Shown here piece after piece: positions 11,580 to 24,208 of a DNA stretch of 64,000 nt. Position numbers and translations under genes: made by a program. Numbering within the stretch: position 1 is the stretch's first letter; each line of letters starts with the position of its first letter. This stretch comes from Henricia sp. BOLD:AAB3569 (taxonomy: Eukaryota; Echinodermata; Asteroidea; Spinulosida; Echinasteridae), in contig JBBELK010000443.1 in assembly GCA_037783545.1 (NCBI GenBank), positions 110,794 through 174,793 on the forward strand. The letters are read 5' to 3'. The notes beneath the pieces were generated by a model that was given only the letters and a program-made list of their open reading frames with translations, had not been told where the DNA came from and did no database searches.

Positions 11580-13726
11580 AATTTTGCATGCTCCAAACTG
11601 TATATATTCCGCACTTGTCATGCAAAATTGACATATTTTCGCTGGGAAATGACGGAGAAATTTCAGAGTTTAGGGAAAACGGAGCTCGGCTGCGTGGTTA
11701 TTCCCCTAACCGTGGCTGTTGGGACACCCTGCGCCGCGCTGGTGTACATTTGTACGGCCGTTGACTCACCCCAGATTGTGACGGGAATTAGGTCAAAGTG
11801 TGTCCCAAATGCCGGCAAATTTGGAAATCAAGGAATTGTCCAACCAACTTCAAATTTTGCATGCTCCAAACTGTATATATTCCGCACTTGTCATGCAAAA
11901 TTGACAGATTTTCGCTGGGAAATGACGGAGAAATTTCAGAGTTTAGGGAAAACGGAGCTCGGCTGCGTGGTTATTCCCCTAACCGTGGCTGTTGGGACAC
12001 CCTGCGCATGCGCCGCGCTGGTGTACATTTGTACGGCCGTTGACTCACCCCAGATTGTGACGGGAATTAGGTCAAAGTGTGTCCAAAATGCCGGCAAATT
12101 TGGAAATCAAGGAATTCTACAACCAACTTCAAATTTTGCATGCTCCAAACTGTATATATTCCGCACTTGTCATGCAAAATTGACAGATTTTCGCTGGGAA
12201 ATGACGGAGAAATTTCAGAGTTTAGGGAAAACGGAGCTCGGCTGCGTGGTTATTCCCCTAACCGTGGCTGTTGGGACACCCTGCGCCGCGCTGGTGTACA
12301 TTTGTACGGCCGTTGACTCACCCCAGATTGTGACGGGAATTAGGTCAAAGTGTGTCCCAAATGCCGGCAAATTTGAAAATCAAGGAATTTTCCAACCAAC
12401 TTCAAATTTTGCATGCTCCAAACTGTATATATTCCGCACTTGTCATGCAAAATTGACAGATTTTCGCTGGGAAATGACGGAGAAATTTCAGAGTTTAGGG
12501 AAAACGGAGCTCGGCTGCGTGGTTATTCCCCTAACCGTGGCTGTTGGGACACCCTGCGCCGCGCTGGTGTACATTTGTACGGCCGTTGACTCACCCCAGA
12601 TTGTGACGGGAATTAGGTCAAAGTGTGTCCCAAATGCCGGCAAATTTGGAAATCAAGGAATTTTCCAACCAACTTCAAATTTTGCATGCTCTAAACTGTA
12701 TATATTCCGCACTTGTCATGCAAAATTGACAGATTTTCGCTTGGAAATGACGGAGAAATTTCAGAGTTTAGGGAAAACGGAGCTCGGCTGCGTGGTTATT
12801 CCCCTAACCGTGGCTGTTGGGACACCCTGCGCATGCGCCGCCCTGGTGTACATTTGTACGGCCGTTGACCCACCCCAGATTGTGACGGGAATTAGGTCAA
12901 AGTGTGTCCCAAATGCCGGCAAATTTGGAAATCAAGGAATTTTCCAACCAACTTCAAATTTGGCATGCTCCAAACTGTATATATTCCGCACTTGTCATGC
13001 AAAATTGACAGATTTTAGCTGGGAAATGACGGAGAAATTTCAGAGTTTAGGGAAAACGGAGCTCGGCTGCGTGGTTATTCCCCTAACCGTGGCTGTTGGG
13101 ACACCCTGCGCCGCGCTGGTGTACATTTGTACGGCCGTTGACTCACCCCAGATTGTGACGGGAATTAGGTCAAAGTGTGTCCCAAATGCCGGCAAATTTG
13201 GAAATCAAGGAATTTTCCAACCAACTTCAAATTTTGCATGCTCCAAACTGTATATATTCCGCACTTGTCATGCAAAATTGACAGATTTTCGCTGGGAAAT
13301 GACGGAGAAATTTCAGAGTTTAGGGAAAACGGAGCTCGGCTGCGTGGTTATTCCCCTAACCGTGGCTGTTGGGACACCCTGCGCATGCGCCGCGCTGGTG
13401 TACATTTGTACGGCCGTTGACTCACCCCAGATTGTGACGGGAATTAGGTCAAAGTGTGTCCCAAATGCCGGCAAATTTGGAAATCAAGGAATTTTCCAAC
13501 CAACTTCAAATTTTGCATGCTCCAAACTGTATATATTCCGCACTTGTCATGCAAAATTGACAGATTTTAGCTGGGAAATGACGGAGAAATTTCAGAGTTT
13601 AGGGAAAACGGAGCTCGGCTGCGTGGTTATTCCCCTAACCGTGGCTGTTGGGACACCCTGCGCCGCGCTGGTGTACATTTGTACGGCCGTTGACTCACCC
13701 CAGATTGTGACGGGAATTAGGTCAAA
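9317..13726. repeat. Segmental duplication B, left copy (flanks HOR domain C)
   Basis: The run starts with the A37T+G117A+G120T L monomer, then T61G+C116A S (9596), S, S, C63A L (10415), S, C116A L (10967), C63A L (11246). Next comes a C54A monomer at 11525 whose cttaaaatt makes the TAA ending the frame at 11579. It continues T41G L (11798), C9A+T41C+C43A S (12077), G27A S (12350), a C70T+G120T L with a changed AP-1 site (12623), T61G+C116A S (12902), L (13175) and C116A S (13454). A closely related run lies at 29450-33854. The offset is 20,686 bp up to the C54A monomer and 20,407 bp after it, so one 279-bp unit is missing in the right copy. Just after 13175 a second L is missing. Confidence 0.88.
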
Positions 13727-13999
13727 GTGTGTCCCAAATGCCGGCAAATTTGGAAATCAAGGAATTGTCCAACCAACTTCAAATTTTGCATGCTCCAAAC
13801 TGTATATATTCCGCACTTGTCATGCAAAATTGACAGATTTTCGCTGGGAAATTACGGAGAAATTTCAGAGTTTAGGGAAAACGGAGCTCGGCTGCGTGGT
13901 TATTCCCCTAACCGTGGCTGTTGGGACACCCTGCGCCGCGCTGGTGTACATTTGTACGGCCGTTGACTCACCCCAGATTGTGACGGGAATTAGGTCAAA

Positions 14000-16207
14000 G
14001 TGTGTCCCAAATGCCGGCAAATTTGGAAATCAAGGAATTTTCCAACCAACTTCAAATTTTGAATGCTCCAAACTGTATATATTCCGCACTTGTCATGCAA
14101 AATTGACAGATTTTCGCTGGGAAATGACGGAGAAATTTCAGAGTTTAGGGAAAACGGAGCTCGGCTGCGTGGTTATTCCCCTAACCGTGGCTGTTGGGAC
14201 ACCCTGCGCATGCGCCGCGCTGGTGTACATTTGTACGGCCGTTGACTCACCCCAGATTGTGACGGGAATTAGGTCAAAGTGTGTCCCAAATGCCGGCAAA
14301 TTTGGAAATCAAGGAATTTTCCAACCAACTTCAAATTTTGCATGCTCCAAACTGTATATATTCCGCACTTGTCATGCAAAATTGACAGATTTTCGCTGGG
14401 AAATGACGGAGAAATGTCAGAGTTTAAGGAAAACGGAGCTCGGCTGCGTGGTTATTCCCCTAACCGTGGCTGTTGGGACACCCTGCGCCGCGCTGGTGTA
14501 CATTTGTACGGCCGTTGACTCACCCCAGATTGTGACGGGAATTAGGTCAAAGTGTGTCCCAAATGCCGGCAAATTTGGAAATCAAGGAATTGTCCAACCA
14601 ACTTCAAATTTTGCATGCTCCAAACTGTATATATTCCGCACTTGTCATGCAAATTTGACAGATTTTCGCTGGGAAATTACGGAGAAATTTCAGAGTTTAG
14701 GGAAAACGGAGCTCGGGTGCGTGGTTATTCCCCTAACCGTGGCTGTTGGGACACCCTGCGCATGCGCCGCGCTGGTGTACATTTGTACGGCCGTTGACTC
14801 ACCCCAGATTGTGACGGGAATTAGGTCAAAGTGTGTCCCAAATGCCGGCAAATTTGGAAATCAAGGAATTTTCCAACCAACTTCAAATTTTGAATGCTCC
14901 AAACTGTATATATTCCGCACTTGTCATGCAAAATTGACAGATTTTCGCTGGGAAATGACGGAGAAATTTCAGAGTTTAGGGAAAACGGAGATCGGCTGCG
15001 TGGTTATTCCCCTAACCGTGGCTGTTGGGACACCCTGCGCATGCGCCGCGCTGGTGTACATTTGTACGGCCGTTGACTCACCCCAGATTGTGACGGGAAT
15101 TAGGTCAAAGTGTGTCCCAAATGCCGGCAAATTTGGAAATCAAGGAATTTTCCAACCAACTTCAAATTTTGCATGCTCCAAACTATATATATTCCGCACT
15201 TGTCATGCAAAATTGACAGATTTTCGCTGGGAAATGACGGAGAAATTTCAGAGTTTAGGGAAAACGGAGCTCGGCTGCGTGGTTATTCCCCTAACCGTGG
15301 CTGTTGGGACACCCTGCGCCGCGCTGGTGTACATTTGTACGGCCGTTGACTCACCCCAGATTGTGACGGGAATTAGGTCAAAGTGTGTCCCAAATGCCGG
15401 CAAATTTGGAAATCAAGGAATTGTCCAACCAACTTCAAATTTTGCATGCTCCAAACTGTATATATTCCGCACTTGTCATGCAAAATTGACAGATTTTCGC
15501 TGGGAAATTACGGAGAAATTTCAGAGTTTAGGGAAAACGGAGCTCGGCTGCGTGGTTATTCCCCTAACCGTGGCTGTTGGGACACCCTGCGCCGCGCTGG
15601 TGTACATTTGTACGGCCGTTGACTCACCCCAGATTGTGACGGGAATTAGGTCAAAGTGTGTCCCAAATGCCGGCAAATTTGGAAATCAAGGAATTTTCCA
15701 ACCAACTTCAAATTTTGCATGCTCCAAACTGTATATATTCCGCACTTGTCATGCAAAATTGACAGATTTTCGCTAGGAAATGACGGAGAAATTTCAGAGT
15801 TTAGGGAAAACGGAGCTCGGCTGCGTGGTTATTCCCCTAACCGTGGCTGTTGGGACACCCTGCGCCGCGCTGGTGTACATTTGTACGGCCGTTGACTCAC
15901 CCCAGATTGTGACGGGAATTAGGTCAAAGTGTGTCCCAAATGCCGGCAAATTTGGAAATCAAGGTATTTTCCAACCAACTTCAAATTTTGCATGCTCCAA
16001 ACTGTATATATTCCGCACTTGTCATGCAAAATTGACAGATTTTCACTTGGAAATGACGGAGAAATTTCAGAGTTTAGGGAAAACGGAGCTCGGCTGCGTG
16101 GTTATTCCCCTAACCGTGGCTGTTGGGACACCCTGCGCATGCGCCGCGCTGGTGTACATTTGTACGGCCGTTGACTCACCCCAGATTGTGACGGGAATTA
16201 GGTCAAA
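14000..16207. repeat. HOR domain C, unit 1 (8-mer, 2208 bp)
   Basis: This is the complete theme [1]-[8], with monomers at 14000, 14279, 14552, 14831, 15110, 15383, 15656 and 15929. The T138G monomer has an extra private change, agtttaagg near 14425. The G120A change gives TAG at 15774-15776. Confidence 0.92.
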
Positions 16208-18142
16208 GTGTGTCCCAAATGCCGGCAAATTTGGAAATCAAGGAATTTTCCAACCAACTTCAAATTTTGAATGCTCCAAACTGTATATATTCCGCACTTG
16301 TCATGCAAAATTGACAGATTTTCGCTGGGAAATGACGGAGAAATTTCAGAGTTTAGGGAAAACGGAGCTCGGCTGCGTGGTTATTCCCCTAACCGTGGCT
16401 GTTGGGACACCCTGCGCATGCGCCGCGCTGGTGTACATTTGTACGGCCGTTGACTCACCCCAGATTGTGACGGGAATTAGGTCAAAGTGTGTCCCAAATG
16501 CCGGCAAATTTGGAAATCAAGGAATTTTCCAACCAACTTCAAATTTTGCATGCTCCAAACTGTATATATTCCGCACTTGTCATGCAAAATTGACAGATTT
16601 TCGCTGGGAAATGACGGAGAAATGTCAGAGTTTAGGGAAAACGGAGCTCGGCTGCGTGGTTATTCCCCTAACCGTGGCTGTTGGGACACCCTGCGCCGCG
16701 CTGGTGTACATTTGTACGGCCGTTGACTCACCCCAGATTGTGACGGGAATTAGGTCAAAGTGTGTCCCAAATGCCGGCAAATTTGGAAATCAAGGAATTG
16801 TCCAACCAACTTCAAATTTTGCATGCTCCAAACTGTATATATTCCGCACTTGTCATGCAAATTTGACAGATTTTCGCTGGGAAATTACGGAGAAATTTCA
16901 GAGTTTAGGGAAAACGGAGCTCGGGTGCGTGGTTATTCCCCTAACCGTGGCTGTTGGGACACCCTGCGCATGCGCCGCGCTGGTGTACATTTGTACGGCC
17001 GTTGACTCACCCCAGATTGTGACGGGAATTAGGTCAAAGTGTGTCCCAAATGCCGGCAAATTTGGAAATCAAGGAATTTTCCAACCAACTTCAAATTTTG
17101 AATGCTCCAAACTGTATATATTCCGCACTTGTCATGCAAAATTGACAGATTTTCGCTGGGAAATGACGGAGAAATTTCAGAGTTTAGGGAAAACGGAGAT
17201 CGGCTGCGTGGTTATTCCCCTAACCGTGGCTGTTGGGACACCCTGCGCATGCGCCGCGCTGGTGTACATTTGTACGGCCGTTGACTCACCCCAGATTGTG
17301 ACGGGAATTAGGTCAAAGTGTGTCCCAAATGCCGGCAAATTTGGAAATCAAGGAATTTTCCAACCAACTTCAAATTTTGCATGCTCCAAACTATATATAT
17401 TCCGCACTTGTCATGCAAAATTGACAGATTTTCGCTGGGAAATGACGGAGAAATTTCAGAGTTTAGGGAAAACGGAGCTCGGCTGCGTGGTTATTCCCCT
17501 AACCGTGGCTGTTGGGACACCCTGCGCCGCGCTGGTGTACATTTGTACGGCCGTTGACTCACCCCAGATTGTGACGGGAATTAGGTCAAAGTGTGTCCCA
17601 AATGCCGGCAAATTTGGAAATCAAGGAATTGTCCAACCAACTTCAAATTTTGCATGCTCCAAACTGTATATATTCCGCACTTGTCATGCAAAATTGACAG
17701 ATTTTCGCTAGGAAATGACGGAGAAATTTCAGAGTTTAGGGAAAACGGAGCTCGGCTGCGTGGTTATTCCCCTAACCGTGGCTGTTGGGACACCCTGCGC
17801 CGCGCTGGTGTACATTTGTACGGCCGTTGACTCACCCCAGATTGTGACGGGAATTAGGTCAAAGTGTGTCCCAAATGCCGGCAAATTTGGAAATCAAGGT
17901 ATTTTCCAACCAACTTCAAATTTTGCATGCTCCAAACTGTATATATTCCGCACTTGTCATGCAAAATTGACAGATTTTCACTTGGAAATGACGGAGAAAT
18001 TTCAGAGTTTAGGGAAAACGGAGCTCGGCTGCGTGGTTATTCCCCTAACCGTGGCTGTTGGGACACCCTGCGCATGCGCCGCGCTGGTGTACATTTGTAC
18101 GGCCGTTGACTCACCCCAGATTGTGACGGGAATTAGGTCAAA
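16208..18142. repeat. HOR domain C, unit 2 (7-mer, 1935 bp)
   Basis: Types [1]-[5] are intact. A single hybrid monomer at 17591 then has the left marker of type [6] (T41G) and the right marker of type [7] (G120A), followed by type [8] at 17864. Exactly one 273-bp unit is lost, as expected from in-register unequal exchange between neighbouring monomers. Confidence 0.92.
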
Positions 18143-20350
18143 GTGTGTCCCAAATGCCGGCAAATTTGGAAATCAAGGAATTTTCCAACCAACTTCAAAT
18201 TTTGAATGCTCCAAACTGTATATATTCCGCACTTGTCATGCAAAATTGACAGATTTTCGCTGGGAAATGACGGAGAAATTTCAGAGTTTAGGGAAAACGG
18301 AGCTCGGCTGCGTGGTTATTCCCCTAACCGTGGCTGTTGGGACACCCTGCGCATGCGCCGCGCTGGTGTACATTTGTACGGCCGTTGACTCACCCCAGAT
18401 TGTGACGGGAATTAGGTCAAAGTGTGTCCCAAATGCCGGCAAATTTGGAAATCAAGGAATTTTCCAACCAACTTCAAATTTTGCATGCTCCAAACTGTAT
18501 ATATTCCGCACTTGTCATGCAAAATTGACAGATTTTCGCTGGGAAATGACGGAGAAATGTCAGAGTTTAGGGAAAACGGAGCTCGGCTGCGTGGTTATTC
18601 CCCTAACCGTGGCTGTTGGGACACCCTGCGCCGCGCTGGTGTACATTTGTACGGCCGTTGACTCACCCCAGATTGTGACGGGAATTAGGTCAAAGTGTGT
18701 CCCAAATGCCGGCAAATTTGGAAATCAAGGAATTGTCCAACCAACTTCAAATTTTGCATGCTCCAAACTGTATATATTCCGCACTTGTCATGCAAATTTG
18801 ACAGATTTTCGCTGGGAAATTACGGAGAAATTTCAGAGTTTAGGGAAAACGGAGCTCGGGTGCGTGGTTATTCCCCTAACCGTGGCTGTTGGGACACCCT
18901 GCGCATGCGCCGCGCTGGTGTACATTTGTACGGCCGTTGACTCACCCCAGATTGTGACGGGAATTAGGTCAAAGTGTGTCCCAAATGCCGGCAAATTTGG
19001 AAATCAAGGAATTTTCCAACCAACTTCAAATTTTGAATGCTCCAAACTGTATATATTCCGCACTTGTCATGCAAAATTGACAGATTTTCGCTGGGAAATG
19101 ACGGAGAAATTTCAGAGTTTAGGGAAAACGGAGATCGGCTGCGTGGTTATTCCCCTAACCGTGGCTGTTGGGACACCCTGCGCATGCGCCGCGCTGGTGT
19201 ACATTTGTACGGCCGTTGACTCACCCCAGATTGTGACGGGAATTAGGTCAAAGTGTGTCCCAAATGCCGGCAAATTTGGAAATCAAGGAATTTTCCAACC
19301 AACTTCAAATTTTGCATGCTCCAAACTATATATATTCCGCACTTGTCATGCAAAATTGACAGATTTTCGCTGGGAAATGACGGAGAAATTTCAGAGTTTA
19401 GGGAAAACGGAGCTCGGCTGCGTGGTTATTCCCCTAACCGTGGCTGTTGGGACACCCTGCGCCGCGCTGGTGTACATTTGTACGGCCGTTGACTCACCCC
19501 AGATTGTGACGGGAATTAGGTCAAAGTGTGTCCCAAATGCCGGCAAATTTGGAAATCAAGGAATTGTCCAACCAACTTCAAATTTTGCATGCTCCAAACT
19601 GTATATATTCCGCACTTGTCATGCAAAATTGACAGATTTTCGCTGGGAAATTACGGAGAAATTTCAGAGTTTAGGGAAAACGGAGCTCGGCTGCGTGGTT
19701 ATTCCCCTAACCGTGGCTGTTGGGACACCCTGCGCCGCGCTGGTGTACATTTGTACGGCCGTTGACTCACCCCAGATTGTGACGGGAATTAGGTCAAAGT
19801 GTGTCCCAAATGCCGGCAAATTTGGAAATCAAGGAATTTTCCAACCAACTTCAAATTTTGCATGCTCCAAACTGTATATATTCCGCACTTGTCATGCAAA
19901 ATTGACAGATTTTCGCTAGGAAATGACGGAGAAATTTCAGAGTTTAGGGAAAACGGAGCTCGGCTGCGTGGTTATTCCCCTAACCGTGGCTGTTGGGACA
20001 CCCTGCGCCGCGCTGGTGTACATTTGTACGGCCGTTGACTCACCCCAGATTGTGACGGGAATTAGGTCAAAGTGTGTCCCAAATGCCGGCAAATTTGGAA
20101 ATCAAGGTATTTTCCAACCAACTTCAAATTTTGCATGCTCCAAACTGTATATATTCCGCACTTGTCATGCAAAATTGACAGATTTTCACTTGGAAATGAC
20201 GGAGAAATTTCAGAGTTTAGGGAAAACGGAGCTCGGCTGCGTGGTTATTCCCCTAACCGTGGCTGTTGGGACACCCTGCGCATGCGCCGCGCTGGTGTAC
20301 ATTTGTACGGCCGTTGACTCACCCCAGATTGTGACGGGAATTAGGTCAAA
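18143..20350. repeat. HOR domain C, unit 3 (8-mer, 2208 bp)
   Basis: This is a second complete theme [1]-[8], with monomers at 18143, 18422, 18695, 18974, 19253, 19526, 19799 and 20072. Its markers match unit 1 at every diagnostic position except the private agtttaagg of unit 1. Confidence 0.92.
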
Positions 20351-21727
20351 GTGTGTCCCAAATGCCGGCAAATTTGGAAATCAAGGAATTTTCCAACCAA
20401 CTTCAAATTTTGAATGCTCCAAACTGTATATATTCCGCACTTGTCATGCAAAATTGACAGATTTTCGCTGGGAAATGACGGAGAAATTTCAGAGTTTAGG
20501 GAAAACGGAGATCGGCTGCGTGGTTATTCCCCTAACCGTGGCTGTTGGGACACCCTGCGCATGCGCCGCGCTGGTGTACATTTGTACGGCCGTTGACTCA
20601 CCCCAGATTGTGACGGGAATTAGGTCAAAGTGTGTCCCAAATGCCGGCAAATTTGGAAATCAAGGAATTTTCCAACCAACTTCAAATTTTGCATGCTCCA
20701 AACTATATATATTCCGCACTTGTCATGCAAAATTGACAGATTTTCGCTGGGAAATGACGGAGAAATTTCAGAGTTTAGGGAAAACGGAGCTCGGCTGCGT
20801 GGTTATTCCCCTAACCATGGCTGTTGGGACACCCTGCGCCGCGCTGGTGTACATTTGTACGGCCGTTGACTCACCCCAGATTGTGACGGGAATTAGGTCA
20901 AAGTGTGTCCCAAATGCCGGCAAATTTGGAAATCAAGGAATTGTCCAACCAACTTCAAATTTTGCATGCTCCAAACTGTATATATTCCGCACTTGTCATG
21001 CAAAATTGACAGATTTTCGCTGGGAAATTACGGAGAAATTTCAGAGTTTAGGGAAAACGGAGCTCGGCTGCGTGGTTATTCCCCTAACCGTGGCTGTTGG
21101 GACACCCTGCGCCGCGCTGGTGTACATTTGTACGGCCGTTGACTCACCCCAGATTGTGACGGGAATTAGGTCAAAGTGTGTCCCAAATGCCGGCAAATTT
21201 GGAAATCAAGGAATTTTCCAACCAACTTCAAATTTTGCATGCTCCAAACTGTATATATTCCGCACTTGTCATGCAAAATTGACAGATTTTCGCTGGGAAA
21301 TGACGGAGAAATTTCAGAGTTTAGGGAAAACGGAGCTCGGCTGCGTGGTTATTCCCCTAACCGTGGCTGTTGGGACACCCTGCGCCGCGCTGGTGTACAT
21401 TTGTACGGCCGTTGACTCACCCCAGATTGTGACGGGAATTAGGTCAAAGTGTGTCCCAAATGCCGGCAAATTTGGAAATCAAGGTATTTTCCAACCAACT
21501 TCAAATTTTGCATGCTCCAAACTGTATATATTCCGCACTTGTCATGCAAAATTGACAGATTTTCACTTGGAAATGACGGAGAAATTTCAGAGTTTAGGGA
21601 AAACGGAGCTCGGCTGCGTGGTTATTCCCCTAACCGTGGCTGTTGGGACACCCTGCGCATGCGCCGCGCTGGTGTACATTTGTACGGCCGTTGACTCACC
21701 CCAGATTGTGACGGGAATTAGGTCAAA
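20351..21727. repeat. HOR domain C, unit 4 (5-mer, 1377 bp)
   Basis: Types [4], [5], [6], [7] and [8] are present; types [1]-[3] are missing. The type [7] position (21176) has the ancestral tgggaaat and no TAG. A private ctaaccatgg at 20811-20820 is a CpG transition. Confidence 0.9.
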
Positions 21728-23104
21728 GTGTGTCCCAAATGCCGGCAAATTTGGAAATCAAGGAATTTTCCAACCAACTTCAAATTTGGCATGCTCCAAA
21801 CTGTATATATTCCGCACTTGTCATGCAAAATTGACAGATTTTCGCTGGGAAATTACGGAGAAATTTCAGAGTTTAGGGAAAACGGAGATCGGCTGCGTGG
21901 TTATTCCCCTAACCGTGGCTGTTGGGACACCCTGCGCATGCGCCGCGCTGGTGTACATTTGTACGGCCGTTGACTCACCCCAGATTGTGACGGGAATTAG
22001 GTCAAAGTGTGTCCCAAATGCCGGCAAATTTGGAAATCAAGGAATTTTCCAACCAACTTCAAATTTTGCATGCTCCAAACTATATATATTCCGCACTTGT
22101 CATGCAAAATTGACAGATTTTCGCTGGGAAATGACGGAGAAATTTCAGAGTTTAGGGAAAACGGAGCTCGGCTGCGTGGTTATTCCCCTAACCGTGGCTG
22201 TTGGGACACCCTGCGCCGCGCTGGTGTACATTTGTACGGCCGTTGACTCACCCCAGATTGTGACGGGAATTAGGTCAAAGTGTGTCCCAAATGCCGGCAA
22301 ATTTGGAAATCAAGGAATTGTCCAACCAACTTCAAATTTTGCATGCTCCAAACTGTATATATTCCGCACTTGTCATGCAAAATTGACAGATTTTCGCTGG
22401 GAAATTACGGAGAAATTTCAGAGTTTAGGGAAAACGGAGCTCGGCTGCGTGGTTATTCCCCTAACCGTGGCTGTTGGGACACCCTGCGCCGCGCTGGTGT
22501 ACATTTGTACGGCCGTTGACTCACCCCAGATTGTGACGGGAATTAGGTCAAAGTGTGTCCCAAATGCCGGCAAATTTGGAAATCAAGGAATTTTCCAACC
22601 AACTTCAAATTTTGCATGCTCCAAACTGTATATATTCCGCACTTGTCATGCAAAATTGACAGATTTTCGCTAGGAAATGACGGAGAAATTTCAGAGTTTA
22701 GGGAAAACGGAGCTCGGCTGCGTGGTTATTCCCCTAACCGTGGCTGTTGGGACACCCTGCGCCGCGCTGGTGTACATTTGTACGGCCGTTGACTCACCCC
22801 AGATTGTGACGGGAATTAGGTCAAAGTGTGTCCCAAATGCCGGCAAATTTGGAAATCAAGGTATTTTCCAACCAACTTCAAATTTTGCATGCTCCAAACT
22901 GTATATATTCCGCACTTGTCATGCAAAATTGACAGATTTTCACTTGGAAATGACGGAGAAATTTCAGAGTTTAGGGAAAACGGAGCTCGGCTGCGTGGTT
23001 ATTCCCCTAACCGTGGCTGTTGGGACACCCTGCGCATGCGCCGCGCTGGTGTACATTTGTACGGCCGTTGACTCACCCCAGATTGTGACGGGAATTAGGT
23101 CAAA
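21728..23104. repeat. HOR domain C, unit 5 (5-mer, 1377 bp), mosaic first monomer
   Basis: The layout is the same as unit 4. The first monomer (21728) is a mosaic of T61G (from the T61G family that usually follows type [8]), G127T and C161A. The TAG variant is present in the monomer at 22553. Confidence 0.9.
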
Positions 23105-24208
23105 GTGTGTCCCAAATGCCGGCAAATTTGGAAATCAAGGAATTTTCCAACCAACTTCAAATTTGGCATGCTCCAAACTGTATATATTCCGCACTTGTCA
23201 TGCAAAATTGACAGATTTTCGCTGGGAAATGACGGAGAAATTTCAGAGTTTAGGGAAAACGGAGATCGGCTGCGTGGTTATTCCCCTAACCGTGGCTGTT
23301 GGGACACCCTGCGCATGCGCCGCGCTGGTGTACATTTGTACGGCCGTTGACTCACCCCAGATTGTGACGGGAATTAGGTCAAAGTGTGTCCCAAATGCCG
23401 GCAAATTTGGAAATCAAGGAATTTTCCAACCAACTTCAAATTTTGCATGCTCCAAACTGTATATATTCCGCACTTGTCATGCAAAATTGACAGATTTTCG
23501 CTAGGAAATGACGGAGAAATTTCAGAGTTTAGGGAAAACGGAGCTCGGCTGCGTGGTTATTCCCCTAACCGTGGCTGTTGGGACACCCTGCGCCGCGCTG
23601 GTGTACATTTGTACGGCCGTTGACTCACCCCAGATTGTGACGGGAATTAGGTCAAAGTGTGTCCCAAATGCCGGCAAATTTGGAAATCAAGGAATTGTCC
23701 AACCAACTTCAAATTTTGCATGCTCCAAACTGTATATATTCCGCACTTGTCATGCAAAATTGACAGATTTTCGCTAGGAAATGACGGAGAAATTTCAGAG
23801 TTTAGGGAAAACGGAGCTCGGCTGCGTGGTTATTCCCCTAACCGTGGCTGTTGGGACACCCTGCGCCGCGCTGGTGTACATTTGTACGGCCGTTGACTCA
23901 CCCCAGATTGTGACGGGAATTAGGTCAAAGTGTGTCCCAAATGCCGGCAAATTTGGAAATCAAGGTATTTTCCAACCAACTTCAAATTTTGCATGCTCCA
24001 AACTGTATATATTCCGCACTTGTCATGCAAAATTGACAGATTTTCACTTGGAAATGACGGAGAAATTTCAGAGTTTAGGGAAAACGGAGCTCGGCTGCGT
24101 GGTTAGTCCCCTAACCGTGGCTGTTGGGACACCCTGCGCATGCGCCGCGCTGGTGTACATTTGTACGGCCGTTGACTCACCCCAGATTGTGACGGGAATT
24201 AGGTCAAA
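23105..24208. repeat. HOR domain C, unit 6 (4-mer, 1104 bp)
   Basis: The order is T61G+C161A L (23105), a S monomer with G120A but without G76A (23384), T41G+G120A S (23657) and type [8] L (23930). Two successive monomers carry the TAG, at 23502-23504 and 23775-23777, so this is the most contracted unit. A private ggttagtccc lies at 24101-24110. Confidence 0.9.
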
